From JBBQDZ01 sp038237515 (GTDB taxonomy: Bacteria; Actinomycetota; Thermoleophilia; Gaiellales; Gaiellaceae), in contig JBBRYP010000004.1 of assembly GCA_038237515.1 (NCBI GenBank), positions 42,347-106,346 on the forward strand: a stretch of DNA of 64,000 nt, in the 5' to 3' direction. Positions 32,767-41,314 of this stretch are shown here, piece by piece. Each line of letters starts with the position of its first letter. Within the stretch, counting starts at the first letter, position 1. Under the pieces are notes generated by a model, which saw nothing but the letters and a program-made list of their open reading frames with translations, did not search any database and was not told the origin of the DNA. The translations under genes and the position numbers were made by a program.

Positions 32767-33679
32767 CGCGGTCGAGGTCGACCCTGCCGTCAGCGGCGAC
32801 GTGCGCGCTCGCGCGCCGCGCCGCCCAACACTGGTAGTTCACGGCGACGGGGTTGAGGGTCATGTGCGTGTCGGCGTGCTCGACGTGGCACTGGAGGACG
32901 GTCACGTCGCCGCCGAGGCCCATCGGGCCGATGCCGGTCTCGTTCAGGAGCGCGAAGAGGTCGTCCTCGAGCGCGGCGACGATCGGGTCGGAGTTCCGCG
33001 TCCCGACGGGTCGCGAGATCGCCTCCTTCGCCAGGTACATCGCGTAGTCCGCGGAGCCGCCGATGCCGACGCCGACGATCCCGGGCGGGCACGGCTTGCC
33101 GCCGGCGGAGACGATCGACTCCAGCACGAACTGCTTGATCCCCTTCACGCCGTCGGCGGGGACGCACATCTTCAGGAAGCTCATGTTCTCGGAGCCCGAC
33201 CCCTTGGGCACGCACTTGACGTCGAGGCCGTCCCAGTCAGGGACGAAGTCCCAGTGGACGATCGGCAGCCGGTAGCCGGTGTTCGCGCCCGTGTTCTCGC
33301 GGGTGATCGTGTGCACGGCGTTCGAGCGCAGCGGATGCTCGAGCGTCGCCCGCTCGGTGCCGGCTTTGAGCGCCTCGTAGATCCGTGCAGGGTGCAGCGG
33401 AAACCCTTCGCCGACGCGGCAGAAATAGACCGCGATGCCGGTGTCTTGGCAGACGAGGTTCTTCTGGTCGTCCGCGATCCCGATGTTGCGGTTGATGATC
33501 TCGAGGACGCGGCGGCCGGGGATCGAAGTCTCCCGCCCCCGGGCGGCGTCGAGCGCGTCGCGCAGGTCCTTCGGGATGTCCTTGAGAGCCCAGACGTAGA
33601 GCTGGGCTGCCGCGTCCTCGACTATCGCCCCCAAATCTGTCGATTTACGGCCGCTTTCTGCTTCGGCGATTGACGTCAT
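32759..33679 (-). CDS. Class I fumarate hydratase, alpha (N-terminal) subunit
   Basis: A 306-residue protein with the cluster-binding cysteines expected for the family: LVCQDTGIAVYF, KGSGSENMSFLKMC and CPPGIVGVGIGGSADY. Substrate-binding LRSNAVHTITREN is present. It begins at an ATG overlapping the stop of the FAD oxidoreductase (ATGA), inside a longer frame whose extra upstream codons lie within that gene. With the beta subunit it forms a two-subunit hydratase, as in many archaea and Gram-positives. The chain of overlaps ties it to the flavoprotein and to comA. Confidence 0.94.
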   Translation of the reverse strand: MTSIAEAESGRKSTDLGAIVEDAAAQLYVWALKDIPKDLRDALDAARGRETSIPGRRVLEIINRNIGIADDQKNLVCQDTGIAVYFCRVGEGFPLHPARIYEALKAGTERATLEHPLRSNAVHTITRENTGANTGYRLPIVHWDFVPDWDGLDVKCVPKGSGSENMSFLKMCVPADGVKGIKQFVLESIVSAGGKPCPPGIVGVGIGGSADYAMYLAKEAISRPVGTRNSDPIVAALEDDLFALLNETGIGPMGLGGDVTVLQCHVEHADTHMTLNPVAVNYQCWAARRASAHVAADGRVDLDRDA

Positions 33680-34869
33680 GATCTCGCTTTCTGCGCGGCT
33701 GCCCGGCCGGCTCGGCGGCCGAAGACGGTGCATTCGAGGAGTGAGTTGCCCATCATGCGGTTGCGGCCGTGCGTCCCGCCCGCGATCTCCCCGCAGGCGA
33801 AGACGCCCTCGAGGGACGTCTCGGCGTCCGTGTCGATCACGAGGCCGCCGTTCTGGTAGTGGAGGACAGGGTAGGTAAAGATCGGCTCGCGAAGCGGGTC
33901 GATTCCCGCGGCACGGTAGCGCCTGAGCATGTACGGCAGCGAGATCTCGGCGTCCTCCTCCGAAATGCGCGTGGTATCGAGGAGGACGGCGGGGCGCCCG
34001 TCCGGCGTCTCGACCCCGCGGCCGGCCTCCACCTCGTCGAAGATCGCTCGGCTGACCGCGTCACGCGGGCCTAGCGAGTCGGTGAACTCCTCGCCGTCGC
34101 GGTTCAGGAGCACGGCTCCATAGGCACGTGTCGTCTCGGGTATGGAATAGCCCTGCATCGTCGGCGGCCAGGCACCGCCGTTCGGGTGGTACTGGAGCGC
34201 GTCCAGGTCGCGGGCCTCCGCACCAAGCCTGAGCGCGATCTGCGTCACTTCGCCCGTCGCCCCGGGATGGTTCGTGGAGAGCTCGCCACGTTCCTGCGCC
34301 TCCCTGAAGCACCGGCCGCCCGCGGCGAGGACGACCGTCGCCGCCTCGACGACAGCGTCGCCGCAGCACGCGCGCCAGCCCGCGCCGACCGGCGAGAGCT
34401 CGCGAAGGGGCGATTTCGGCATGGTCGTTGCAGACGACGCCTCGACCGCGTCCCGCAGTCCCTTCGTGATCGCATGGCCGGTGCGGTCGCCGACCTGGAG
34501 CAGGCGCTTCCGCGTCGAGCCGCCGCAGCGGGCGAGGCGGTAGCCGCCGTTCTCGCGCGTGAACTCGACCCCGAGCTCCTCGAGCCACCGGATCGCTCCC
34601 GGCGCCTCCCCGGTCAGCACCTCGACGAGCGCTCGATCGGCTGTCTCGTGCGAGCTGCGCCAGACGTCTTCCGCGTGCTGCTCGGGCGAGTCGTCGGCCG
34701 CGAAGGCCGCCTGGATGCCGCCCTGCGCCTTCGCCGAATTGCACGACTGGAGCGCGCCCTTCGTCGCCAGGCCGACACGGGCACCGGCACGCTCGGCGGC
34801 GACCGCCGCTGCAAGGCCGGAGGCGCCGCTGCCGATCACGAGCACGTCGAGAGATCCTGTCCTCGCCAC
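33676..34869 (-). CDS. FAD-dependent oxidoreductase (FrdA/NadB family)
   Basis: A 397-residue flavoprotein. The N-terminal dinucleotide motif VIGSGASGLAAAVAAERAGA, the SCNSAKAQGGIQAA loop (FAD attachment/active-site region of the succinate dehydrogenase, fumarate reductase and L-aspartate oxidase group), VLAAGG and FACGEIAGGTHGRNRMMGNSLLE are clear. It lacks the C-terminal helical domain, so it is shorter than SdhA or NadB (usually above 500). No Fe-S or membrane subunit is adjacent. Substrate could be fumarate/succinate or an analogue; fumarase follows immediately. The GTG start is nearly leaderless behind a TAGAAT -10 hexamer. Confidence 0.85.
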   Translation of the reverse strand: MARTGSLDVLVIGSGASGLAAAVAAERAGARVGLATKGALQSCNSAKAQGGIQAAFAADDSPEQHAEDVWRSSHETADRALVEVLTGEAPGAIRWLEELGVEFTRENGGYRLARCGGSTRKRLLQVGDRTGHAITKGLRDAVEASSATTMPKSPLRELSPVGAGWRACCGDAVVEAATVVLAAGGRCFREAQERGELSTNHPGATGEVTQIALRLGAEARDLDALQYHPNGGAWPPTMQGYSIPETTRAYGAVLLNRDGEEFTDSLGPRDAVSRAIFDEVEAGRGVETPDGRPAVLLDTTRISEEDAEISLPYMLRRYRAAGIDPLREPIFTYPVLHYQNGGLVIDTDAETSLEGVFACGEIAGGTHGRNRMMGNSLLECTVFGRRAGRAAAQKARS

Positions 34870-34952
34870 AGTCGGTCATTCTAGCAACGGCTAATACCTT
34901 TGATTAGTAATGACTATTTCAGTTCGCGCCCGACGATGCCGAAAAATGGGCG
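34870..34952 (-). promoter_or_regulatory. Promoter of the sulfur/fumarase operon
   Basis: On the minus strand, TAGAAT ends 11 nt before the GTG at 34869, in an AT-rich island (ATTACTAATCAAAGGTATTAG) unusual for this genome. This suggests a very short or absent leader. No clear -35 hexamer sits at 17 bp. The region is shared with the divergent small membrane protein. Confidence 0.45.
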
Positions 34953-35303
34953 ATGAGCCGGGCGGTCGTCTTCATCGCCGTAATGGCGATCCTCATCGGC
35001 GGAAGCGTCGTCTTCTACCAGCAGGTGAGCAAGCACGGTCTGGGCGAGGTCGTCCACTCGCTCGGGTTCAACAAGAGTGGCCGCGGGGCGGCGGAGGACG
35101 AGCTGCTCGCGGCGGGGGTGACGCTCGACCAGCAGCGCGCCGTGCGCGGCACCTACGCCGGGGTGGACCTCCGTAGGTTCCACGACTTGACGCTCCAGTA
35201 CGCAACCGACACCGCCTACTGCATCGAGGTCAGGAAGTCGGAGGCCGTCTACCACCTGACCGGCCCCGGCGGCGTGCCGCACGGCGGGCCCTGCTTCGCG
35301 TAG
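34953..35303 (+). CDS. Small single-pass membrane protein, unknown function
   Basis: A 116-residue protein: an N-terminal helix (AVVFIAVMAILIGGSVVFY) anchors a short outer or periplasm-side domain. It contains Cys96 and Cys114 (AYCIEVRK and GGPCFA), which could form a disulfide. The family is not recognised. The start ATG 34953 is chosen because it begins the helix; ATG at 34936 or 34946 is out of frame. It is divergent from the sulfur operon and convergent with the dehydrogenase gene, 3 bp from its end. Confidence 0.6.
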   Translation: MSRAVVFIAVMAILIGGSVVFYQQVSKHGLGEVVHSLGFNKSGRGAAEDELLAAGVTLDQQRAVRGTYAGVDLRRFHDLTLQYATDTAYCIEVRKSEAVYHLTGPGGVPHGGPCFA

Positions 35304-35306
35304 CGG

Positions 35307-36281
35307 CTACCAGATCGAGCGCAGCAGGACGGCGATCTCCTCCGGCGTGGCCAGCCGTGGATTCGCCTTCGCGCCGGCGCGGGCCGCGGTCGCCTGAGCG
35401 ACGGCGTCGAGCTCGTCGCCCGGAACGCCCAGGTCGCGGAGCCGCGAGAAGCCTCCCAGGCGCGCGAGCTCCTCGACCCCCGAAGCGGCGTCGTCGGTTC
35501 CGATCGCGCTGGAGAAGCGGGCCAGCGCCTCCCCGGCGACCGGCTCGGCGAAACGAAGCGCCGGCGGCAGGCAGAGTGCGTTTAGCGCGCCGTGGGGAAG
35601 CCCGTAGCGCCCGCCGAGCGCCTGCGCCATCGCGTGGCCCAGGCCCAGGCCGGCGCCGGCGAGCGCTGCGCCGGCGTGCATGGCACCTTCGAGCAGGCCG
35701 CGTCGCGCGACGGTCTCCCTTGGACTCTCGACGACCTCCGGGAGGAACCGCGAGATGATCGATGCACCCTCAAGCGCCTCCTGGTCCGCCTCGGGGTTGC
35801 GGCCCGCGACGTAGAGCGCCTCGGCGCAGTGTGCGAGGGCGTTCAGCGCGGTTCCCACCGTCTCGGCTCGCGGCAGGTCGAGCGTCAGCGTGAGCTCGTA
35901 GACGATCCCGCCGCGGCGGGCGCCGCTGCCGCCGCCGCGCATGCGCCGACCGCTGTCGCGGACGCCGTAGAAGCTCGTCCATTCCGCACCTGAGTAGGTG
36001 GTCGGCACAGAGACGACGGGGAGTCCAGTCTCGGCGGAGACGGCCTTCGCGACGTCGATCGCGCTGCCTCCGCCGACAGCAAGGAGGACGTCGGCCCCCG
36101 GAGCGGCCGCGCGCGAAGCGATCTCCGCGATCCGGTCGGAGGGAACTTCCTCCCAGGTATCGATCGCAGCCGGGGCGAGCGAAAGCCTCGACCACCGCGG
36201 ACTCGCGAGCAGAAACGGTCGCTGCACCCTCAGCTCGGCAAGGAGCCCCGGAAGCTCCTCGAGCCCCCAGCGAACGATCAC
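35307..36281 (-). CDS. Maleylacetate reductase-like iron-containing dehydrogenase
   Basis: A 324-residue member of the iron-containing alcohol dehydrogenase superfamily. NAD-binding GGGSAIDVAK and VPTTYSGAEWTSFYGV, then LTLDLPRAETVGTALNALAHCAEALY and GHAMAQALGGRYGLPHG, resemble maleylacetate reductases, which reduce maleylacetate to 3-oxoadipate in aromatic degradation. The metal ligands are reduced in this subgroup, so metal dependence is unclear. GTG 36281 overlaps the stop of the LysR gene (GTGA). No ring-cleavage dioxygenase is in the window, so the pathway is incomplete here. Confidence 0.8.
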   Translation of the reverse strand: MIVRWGLEELPGLLAELRVQRPFLLASPRWSRLSLAPAAIDTWEEVPSDRIAEIASRAAAPGADVLLAVGGGSAIDVAKAVSAETGLPVVSVPTTYSGAEWTSFYGVRDSGRRMRGGGSGARRGGIVYELTLTLDLPRAETVGTALNALAHCAEALYVAGRNPEADQEALEGASIISRFLPEVVESPRETVARRGLLEGAMHAGAALAGAGLGLGHAMAQALGGRYGLPHGALNALCLPPALRFAEPVAGEALARFSSAIGTDDAASGVEELARLGGFSRLRDLGVPGDELDAVAQATAARAGAKANPRLATPEEIAVLLRSIW

Positions 36282-37174
36282 CGAAGCCGGTCCCCCGCGA
36301 AGGCGACGAAGGCCTCCGCCGCGCGGCTGCTCGAACGCCCTGCGGCGCGAACGAGGAAGATCTCGCGTGCGGGCTCCAGCCCCTCGACCCGGGCGGCGGC
36401 AAGAGTTCCGGCGGCGAGCTCGTTCTCGATTGCCGAACGCGAGATGAAGGTGACACCGAAGCCGCCCGCCACGGCGCTCTTGACCGATTCCTGGAGACCG
36501 AGCTCGAGCTGGATCCCGAGGTCGCGAAGGCGTACCCCGACCCGGCGCAGCTCGTCCTCGATCACCTGCCGGACCCCGGCGCCCTCCTGCATCACGATCA
36601 GCCGCGCGGCGCGGAGGTCGTCCAGCTTGATCTTCCGGTTCGCGAAGCGATGGCCGGGCGGGCACGCGAGGACCACCTCGTCCCGGAAGAGAGGCTCGAA
36701 GACGACGGCCCGGGTGCGCCGCGCCGCGCCGACCACCCCGAGCTCGAGCTCGCGGCGCGTGACGAGGTCGACCACCGTCTGGGTGTCGTAGACCGAGAGC
36801 TCGACCATCAACTCGGGGTGGCCGCGCTGGAACTCGGCGAGGAGAAGCGGCACGACGGATCCACCCGGCCCCGTCGAGGCTCCGATCGCCAGAGTCCCGC
36901 GAAGCAGCGCCTCTTCGCCATTCCCGGTGACGTCCTCGAGAAGCTGTTCCTCCAGCGCGAGCAGGCGCTGTGCGCCGCGATAGAGGCGGAGGCCCGCCTC
37001 GGTCGGCTCGACACGCCGCCCGGAGCGGTCGAGCAGCTGGCGGCCGAGCCGCTTCTCGAGCGACCTGATCTGGAGGCTCACAGCCGGCTGAGTAACGCCT
37101 AGTCGCTCGGCGGCCCGCGAGAAGCTCTTGCGCTCGACGACCTCGCAGAAGGCGGCGAGTTGTCGGGTGTCCAT
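36278..37174 (-). CDS. LysR-family transcriptional regulator
   Basis: A 298-residue regulator. The N-terminal winged helix-turn-helix (FCEVVERKSFSRAAERLGVTQPAVSLQIRSLE) is typical, followed by the periplasmic-binding-like effector domain (GTLAIGASTGPGG to EAFVAFAGDRLR). It is transcribed first, with its stop overlapping the start of the maleylacetate reductase-like gene, so it probably senses an aromatic or ring-cleavage metabolite and controls its own operon. LysR regulators are usually divergent from their targets; here it is co-transcribed. Confidence 0.93.
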   Translation of the reverse strand: MDTRQLAAFCEVVERKSFSRAAERLGVTQPAVSLQIRSLEKRLGRQLLDRSGRRVEPTEAGLRLYRGAQRLLALEEQLLEDVTGNGEEALLRGTLAIGASTGPGGSVVPLLLAEFQRGHPELMVELSVYDTQTVVDLVTRRELELGVVGAARRTRAVVFEPLFRDEVVLACPPGHRFANRKIKLDDLRAARLIVMQEGAGVRQVIEDELRRVGVRLRDLGIQLELGLQESVKSAVAGGFGVTFISRSAIENELAAGTLAAARVEGLEPAREIFLVRAAGRSSSRAAEAFVAFAGDRLR

Positions 37175-37211
37175 AGTGGAGGGTCGGAGGGGTGGCAGCC
37201 GCGAGGTGCGG

Positions 37212-37375
37212 CTAGAGGTTGATCGGTGATTCTCGCACTGTCGCGGACGGCCCAGACCAAGCAGGACAGTGCGACCGCTCGCCGTTCACAGCAGCGCTAC
37301 GGACGGTGAGTGGGCGTGCTGATCCGGCGCCGCGTCCGGGCCACCATCCGGCTCGCGTGAATTATCGATCAAGCA
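37212..37375 (+). repeat. 164-bp dispersed repeat, copy 1
   Basis: The unit is highly similar to 41312-41476 over its whole length; shared strings include TTCTCGCACTGTC, AGCAGCGCTACGGACGGTGA and CCACCATCCGGCTCGCGTGA. Near its left end CGCACTGTC and GACAGTGCG form an inverted repeat around a 22-nt loop. No ORF is conserved between copies. It may be a MITE or an IS end; no transposase is attached. Confidence 0.8.
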
Positions 37376-37550
37376 TCTCGTGAACCGACACCTCCCTTGC
37401 ATAAGGGTAGCTTATCCTAGGCGGAGCACAGTCGGCTTCCGCGCCGGCCGTGTGGATGCTGTTCGCTCCCCTCACACCCTCGTTTCACCTCTATGGCTAG
37501 GCTCGTCGCGGGGAGGAGGCTATGGGCACCTTGGAGCGGCGGAACCGGAC
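37376..37550 (+). promoter_or_regulatory. Leader region of the polysaccharide operon
   Basis: This spacer precedes the sugar transferase. It contains a strong ribosome site GGGGAGGAGG (37510-37519) in front of ATG 37522, which opens a 39-codon ORF ending at 37641 within the transferase coding region in another frame. This could be a leader ORF or mark a start misplacement. AT-richer DNA at 37393-37420 (CATAAGGGTAGCTTATCC) may hold the promoter. Confidence 0.4.
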
Positions 37551-38324
37551 ATGGCTCGAGCCGACAGGGCGAAGCCGCTCGGCGCGCGGGAGCCCACGCA
37601 TCGCGAGAGTGGACGTTCTAGCATCAGCGTGGTGGCCGTAACGCCACGAGACCAGGGGGAGGAGACCCTGGCGGGACTGTCCGCGCGGCTGGCGGCGGAA
37701 ACGCCCGGGCGCGGTCGTGCCGACCTGTCGCTGCGAGCGCTCGACATCGTCTTCTCGAGCCTCTTCCTGCTACTCGCACTGCCGGCATGCGCCGTGATCG
37801 TCGTGGCCCTCCTCACGACGAGCGGCCGCCCGCTCCTCTACCGCGGCGAGCGGATCGGCCGGGGAGGCAGGGTCTTCGAGATGCTCAAGTTCCGCACCTT
37901 GCGGCCCGGCGCCGAGAGCCGACTCGGGCCGCATCTCGGCCCGGAGCTCGTCGCGCGCACGCACGCTGAGGAGACGCCGATCGGGCGCTGGCTGCGCGCG
38001 ACGCAGCTGGACGAGATCCCGCAGTTCTGGAACGTCCTGCGGGGCGACATGAGCCTTGTCGGGCCTCGCCCGATCCGGCCGCGCTTCTTCCGCGAGCTCG
38101 CGGCCGAGCTGCCCGCGTACTGGCAGCGGCTCGTCGTCCGGCCGGGTCTCTCCGGGCTTGCCCAGGTGCGACGCGGCTACGAGACGTCCATGGCGGAGAA
38201 GCTCGCACACGACCTGGAGTGGATCGCCGACCGCTCCGTGCGCCTGTACCTCCGAACCGTCGCGGCGACAGGCTTTCGCGTGCTGGCGCAGTCGCTCAAG
38301 GGTGGTGTGAGAACGGCCGACTAG
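37551..38324 (+). CDS. Bacterial sugar transferase (polyprenyl-P hexose-1-P transferase)
   Basis: A protein of 230-257 residues that starts glycan synthesis by moving a hexose-1-phosphate from UDP-sugar to undecaprenyl phosphate. A single re-entrant membrane helix (LDIVFSSLFLLLALPACAVIVV) is followed by the catalytic LLYRGERIGRGGRVFEMLKFRTL, then GRWLRATQLDEIPQFWNVLRGDMSLVGPRP, the diagnostic block. It lacks the N-terminal multi-pass domain of WcaJ, so it is a minimal PglC-like enzyme. The start is uncertain: ATG 37551 has a weak ribosome site and GTG 37629/37632 would also fit. It heads a glycan operon with AsnB and DUF354. Confidence 0.88.
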   Translation: MARADRAKPLGAREPTHRESGRSSISVVAVTPRDQGEETLAGLSARLAAETPGRGRADLSLRALDIVFSSLFLLLALPACAVIVVALLTTSGRPLLYRGERIGRGGRVFEMLKFRTLRPGAESRLGPHLGPELVARTHAEETPIGRWLRATQLDEIPQFWNVLRGDMSLVGPRPIRPRFFRELAAELPAYWQRLVVRPGLSGLAQVRRGYETSMAEKLAHDLEWIADRSVRLYLRTVAATGFRVLAQSLKGGVRTAD

Positions 38325-38334
38325 AGTCCTGGCC

Positions 38335-40221
38335 ATGTGCGGCATCTGCGGGATCGCCTCGCTGCGCGGCGCCGTCGACCGGGCGTGCCTCGAGGCGATG
38401 AACCAGACGCTCGTCCACCGGGGCCCCGACAGCGACGGGTTCTTCGTCGAGGGAGGCGTCGGGATCGCAGCACGACGGCTCTCGATCATCGACCTCGAGA
38501 CTGGGGATCAGCCGATCGGCAACGAGGACGGCTCCATCCACGTCGTCCAGAACGGAGAGCTCTACAACTACCAGGAGCTGCGGGCGGAGCTCGAGCGGGC
38601 AGGCCATCGGTTCTCGACCCGCGGCGACACCGAGGTGCTCGTCCACCTCTACGAGCAGTACGGGCTCGGCTTCGCGGAGCGCCTTCGAGGAATGTTCGCG
38701 GTCGCAATCTGGGACGCGCCGCGCAACCGCCTCGTGCTCGCGCGTGACCGCTTCGGGATCAAGCCGCTCTACTACCGCGCCGACGCCTCCGGCCTCCAGT
38801 TCGCCTCCGAGCTGCGCGCGCTTCCGCGGGGCGAGATCGACCTCGACGCGCTCGAGGCGTTCCTCGTGTTCAACGCGATCCCCGTCCCGTTCTCGATCTT
38901 TCGCGAGACGCGCAAGCTCCCACCCGGCCAAATCCTCGTCTGGGAGGGTGGAGAGCCGCAGCTGGAACGGTACGCGCGTCCCTCGCCGGTCGGCGCCGCG
39001 GAGGTTCGCGACGACGACGAGGCGGAGCTCGTCGAGGAGCTGCGCGCCCGGCTGCGCGACTCGGTTCGGGCTCACCTCGTCAGCGACGTCCCGGTCGGCG
39101 TGCTCCTTTCGGGTGGCGTCGACTCCTCCGCGCTGGCCGCTCTCGCCTCGGAGGAGAGCTCCGAACCGCTGCACACGTTCTCGATCGGCTTCGAGGAGGA
39201 GTCGTTCAACGAGCTCGGGAACGCGCGCCTCGTGGCGGAGCGGTACTCGACGCGGCACCACGAGCTCGTGCTCCGGCCGGACGCCGCCCTGCTGTTGCCG
39301 GTGCTGGCCGAGGCTTTCGACGAACCGTTTGCCGACTCCTCGTCGCTCCCGACCTACCTCGTCTCACAGCTCGCGGCGAGCCACGTGAAGGTCGCGCTCT
39401 CAGGCGAGGGCGGCGACGAGCTGTTCGGGGGCTACCACACGTACGCGGCGGACCTCCTCGCGCTGCGGATCGGACGCCTCGCGCCGCTCCTCCGGCCGAT
39501 CGTGGAGCGGCTGCCGAGCACGACTTCCGCCGCAAGCTTCGACTACCGCGCGAAACGCTTCGTCCGCGGCGCCGTGTTGCCGCCCCTCGAGCGCCACCAC
39601 GCATGGAAGGAGATCTTCTCGCCGGACGCGCGCGCCGAGCTGACTGGCCGGCGCAGCGGCTACGACCCGGTCGACCTTCTCCGCGCGCGCTTCTCCGAGA
39701 CCGAGGATGCAGACCTCCTCGCGCGCCTTCAGGACGTCGACATTGGCAGCTACCTCGTCGACGATTTGCTCGTGAAGACAGATCGCGCGTCGATGGCGAA
39801 CTCTCTCGAGGCGCGCGTTCCGTTCCTGGACACGGTGGTGAGCAACTTCGCACTCGCCCTGCCGTCTCGGCACAAGGTGCGCGGCTTCCGCAAGAAGGTG
39901 CTGCTGCGGAAAGCGGTTGCGCCGCTCGTGCCCGACGAGATCGTCTCCGGCAAGAAGCGCGGCTTCTCGATCCCGGCTGCGGCCTGGCTGCGGGGAGAGC
40001 TGGCGCCCTTCGCGCGCGAGGCGCTCGCGCCGTCGACCGTCGGGCGCCAGGGTTTCTTCCGGCCGGACGTCGTGACCGGCCTCCTCGAACGGCACGTTTC
40101 GGGCCGGGAAGACCTCAGCCGGCAGCTGTGGGGCCTCCTGTCGTTCACGCTCTGGTACGAGCACCACGTGGAGCGGCCGCCACGCGCGCCGTCGCTTCCG
40201 GAGGTGCTGGTGGAGCGTTGA
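38335..40221 (+). CDS. asnB: Asparagine synthase, glutamine-hydrolysing
   Basis: A 628-residue two-domain amidotransferase. The N-terminal glutaminase has catalytic Cys2 (MCGICGIA), NHRGPDS-like HRGPDSDG and NGELYNY. The synthetase domain has the ATP pyrophosphatase loop LLSGGVDSSALA near 258-269 and ALSGEGGDELFGGY. It forms asparagine from aspartate, glutamine and ATP, but AsnB paralogues in polysaccharide clusters often amidate sugar acids; here the neighbours are a sugar transferase and a GT-B-like protein, so that is possible. The ATG start leaves 10 nt after the transferase stop. The stop overlaps the small ORF that follows (TTGA). Confidence 0.95.
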   Translation: MCGICGIASLRGAVDRACLEAMNQTLVHRGPDSDGFFVEGGVGIAARRLSIIDLETGDQPIGNEDGSIHVVQNGELYNYQELRAELERAGHRFSTRGDTEVLVHLYEQYGLGFAERLRGMFAVAIWDAPRNRLVLARDRFGIKPLYYRADASGLQFASELRALPRGEIDLDALEAFLVFNAIPVPFSIFRETRKLPPGQILVWEGGEPQLERYARPSPVGAAEVRDDDEAELVEELRARLRDSVRAHLVSDVPVGVLLSGGVDSSALAALASEESSEPLHTFSIGFEEESFNELGNARLVAERYSTRHHELVLRPDAALLLPVLAEAFDEPFADSSSLPTYLVSQLAASHVKVALSGEGGDELFGGYHTYAADLLALRIGRLAPLLRPIVERLPSTTSAASFDYRAKRFVRGAVLPPLERHHAWKEIFSPDARAELTGRRSGYDPVDLLRARFSETEDADLLARLQDVDIGSYLVDDLLVKTDRASMANSLEARVPFLDTVVSNFALALPSRHKVRGFRKKVLLRKAVAPLVPDEIVSGKKRGFSIPAAAWLRGELAPFAREALAPSTVGRQGFFRPDVVTGLLERHVSGREDLSRQLWGLLSFTLWYEHHVERPPRAPSLPEVLVER

Positions 40222-40295
40222 ACGCCGCTCCTGCGGCGAAGCCAGACTTCGGCTTCGCCCGGTGGAAGCCCGCGCCGCCCGGGGGCGCCCGATGA
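40218..40295 (+). CDS. 25-residue small ORF between asnB and DUF354 gene
   Basis: TTG at 40218 overlaps the asnB stop as TTGA, and the TGA at 40293-40295 overlaps the downstream ATG as ATGA. The peptide reads NAAPAAKPDFGFARWKPAP then PGGAR. It contains a diverged version of element A (KPDFGFARWKP compared with EPGFARREP elsewhere). The double 4-nt overlap matches the pattern at other operon junctions. It could be a coupling ORF or a short peptide; there is no homologue I know. Confidence 0.4.
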   Translation: MNAAPAAKPDFGFARWKPAPPGGAR

Positions 40296-41314
40296 GGGTG
40301 TGGATCGACATGACGGCGTCGGCGCACGTGCTCGTCTTCCGGCCGTTGATCCGGTTGTTGAGGCTGCAGGGCCACGACGTCGAGATCACCGCGCGCGACT
40401 ACGCGCAGACATTGCAACTCCTCGAGTTGCACGGTCTGGAGGCCGAGGTGATCGGGAGTCACGGTGGTCGTTCCCGACTGGCGAAGGCGCGCTCCATGTC
40501 GTCGCGGCTCCGAACCCTGCGGGGCTGGGCCGGGGGTCGATCGTTCGACCTCGCGCTGGCGCACGGGTCTCACGAGCTGACGATGACGGCGCGTCGGCTG
40601 GGGATCCCGAGCTCGACCACCTTCGACTACGAGTTCGCTTGGCTCCAGCACCAGCTCGGTTGCCGCGCCGCCACGCGGGTCGTCGTGCCCGCCGCCATCC
40701 CGGCCGAACGGCTGGCGCGCTACCACGCGGTCCCGCCGAAGCTCGTGCAGTACCCGGGCCTGAAGGAGGAGTACTACCTGGCCGACTTCGAGCCCGACGT
40801 CAGAGTCCTCGAGGCCTGGCCGCTCGACCCGCAGCGGACGCTCATCGTGGTCCGCACCCCGCCGGATGTCTCGCTCTACCATCGACGGTCGAACCCGCTC
40901 TTTCCGCAGGTGCTCGCCTACCTCGGAAACCATGGCGGAGTGCACGCGGTCGTGTTGCCGAGAACCTCCGGTCAGCGCGAGTACGTGGAAGGTCTCGCGC
41001 TCCCCTCGGTGATCGTTCCCGAGGCCGCCGTCGACGCGCAGAGCCTGATCTCGCTCGCCGATCTCGTCGTCTCGGCCGGGGGTACGATGAACCGCGAGGC
41101 TGCCGCGCTCGGTGTTCCCGTCTACACCACCTACGGCGGCCGGCTCGGCGGGGTCGACGAGGCGCTCATCCGGGACGGAAGGCTGCGGCCGCTGACCGAC
41201 CCCCGTGCCCTCGACCTGTCAAAGCGCCAGGATCAGAAGCGGCCGCGGATTCGCCGAGAGCCGCAGGCGATGCTCGATCTCCTCCTCTTGGCGCTCGAGG
41301 AGAGCCCGCCGTAG
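40292..41314 (+). CDS. DUF354 family protein (GT-B-like)
   Basis: A 340-residue cytoplasmic protein starting MRVWIDMTASAHVLVFRPLI, the usual DUF354 opening (xWIDxxxxxHVxFFxP). It continues with HDVEITARDYAQT, AHGSHELTMTARRLGIPS, DYEFAWLQHQ and the C-terminal nucleotide-sugar-like site LISLADLVVSAGGTMNREAAALGVPVYTTYGG. The fold is related to UDP-GlcNAc 2-epimerase and GT-B transferases; activity is not established for the family. The gene is linked by overlaps to asnB, in an exopolysaccharide context. Confidence 0.88.
   Translation: MRVWIDMTASAHVLVFRPLIRLLRLQGHDVEITARDYAQTLQLLELHGLEAEVIGSHGGRSRLAKARSMSSRLRTLRGWAGGRSFDLALAHGSHELTMTARRLGIPSSTTFDYEFAWLQHQLGCRAATRVVVPAAIPAERLARYHAVPPKLVQYPGLKEEYYLADFEPDVRVLEAWPLDPQRTLIVVRTPPDVSLYHRRSNPLFPQVLAYLGNHGGVHAVVLPRTSGQREYVEGLALPSVIVPEAAVDAQSLISLADLVVSAGGTMNREAAALGVPVYTTYGGRLGGVDEALIRDGRLRPLTDPRALDLSKRQDQKRPRIRREPQAMLDLLLLALEESPP

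Noticed and set aside
37522..37641. 39-codon ORF with a strong ribosome site before the sugar transferase
   Set aside because: The product has no family, it runs into the transferase coding region in another frame, and its stop does not meet the transferase start; kept only as a possible leader.
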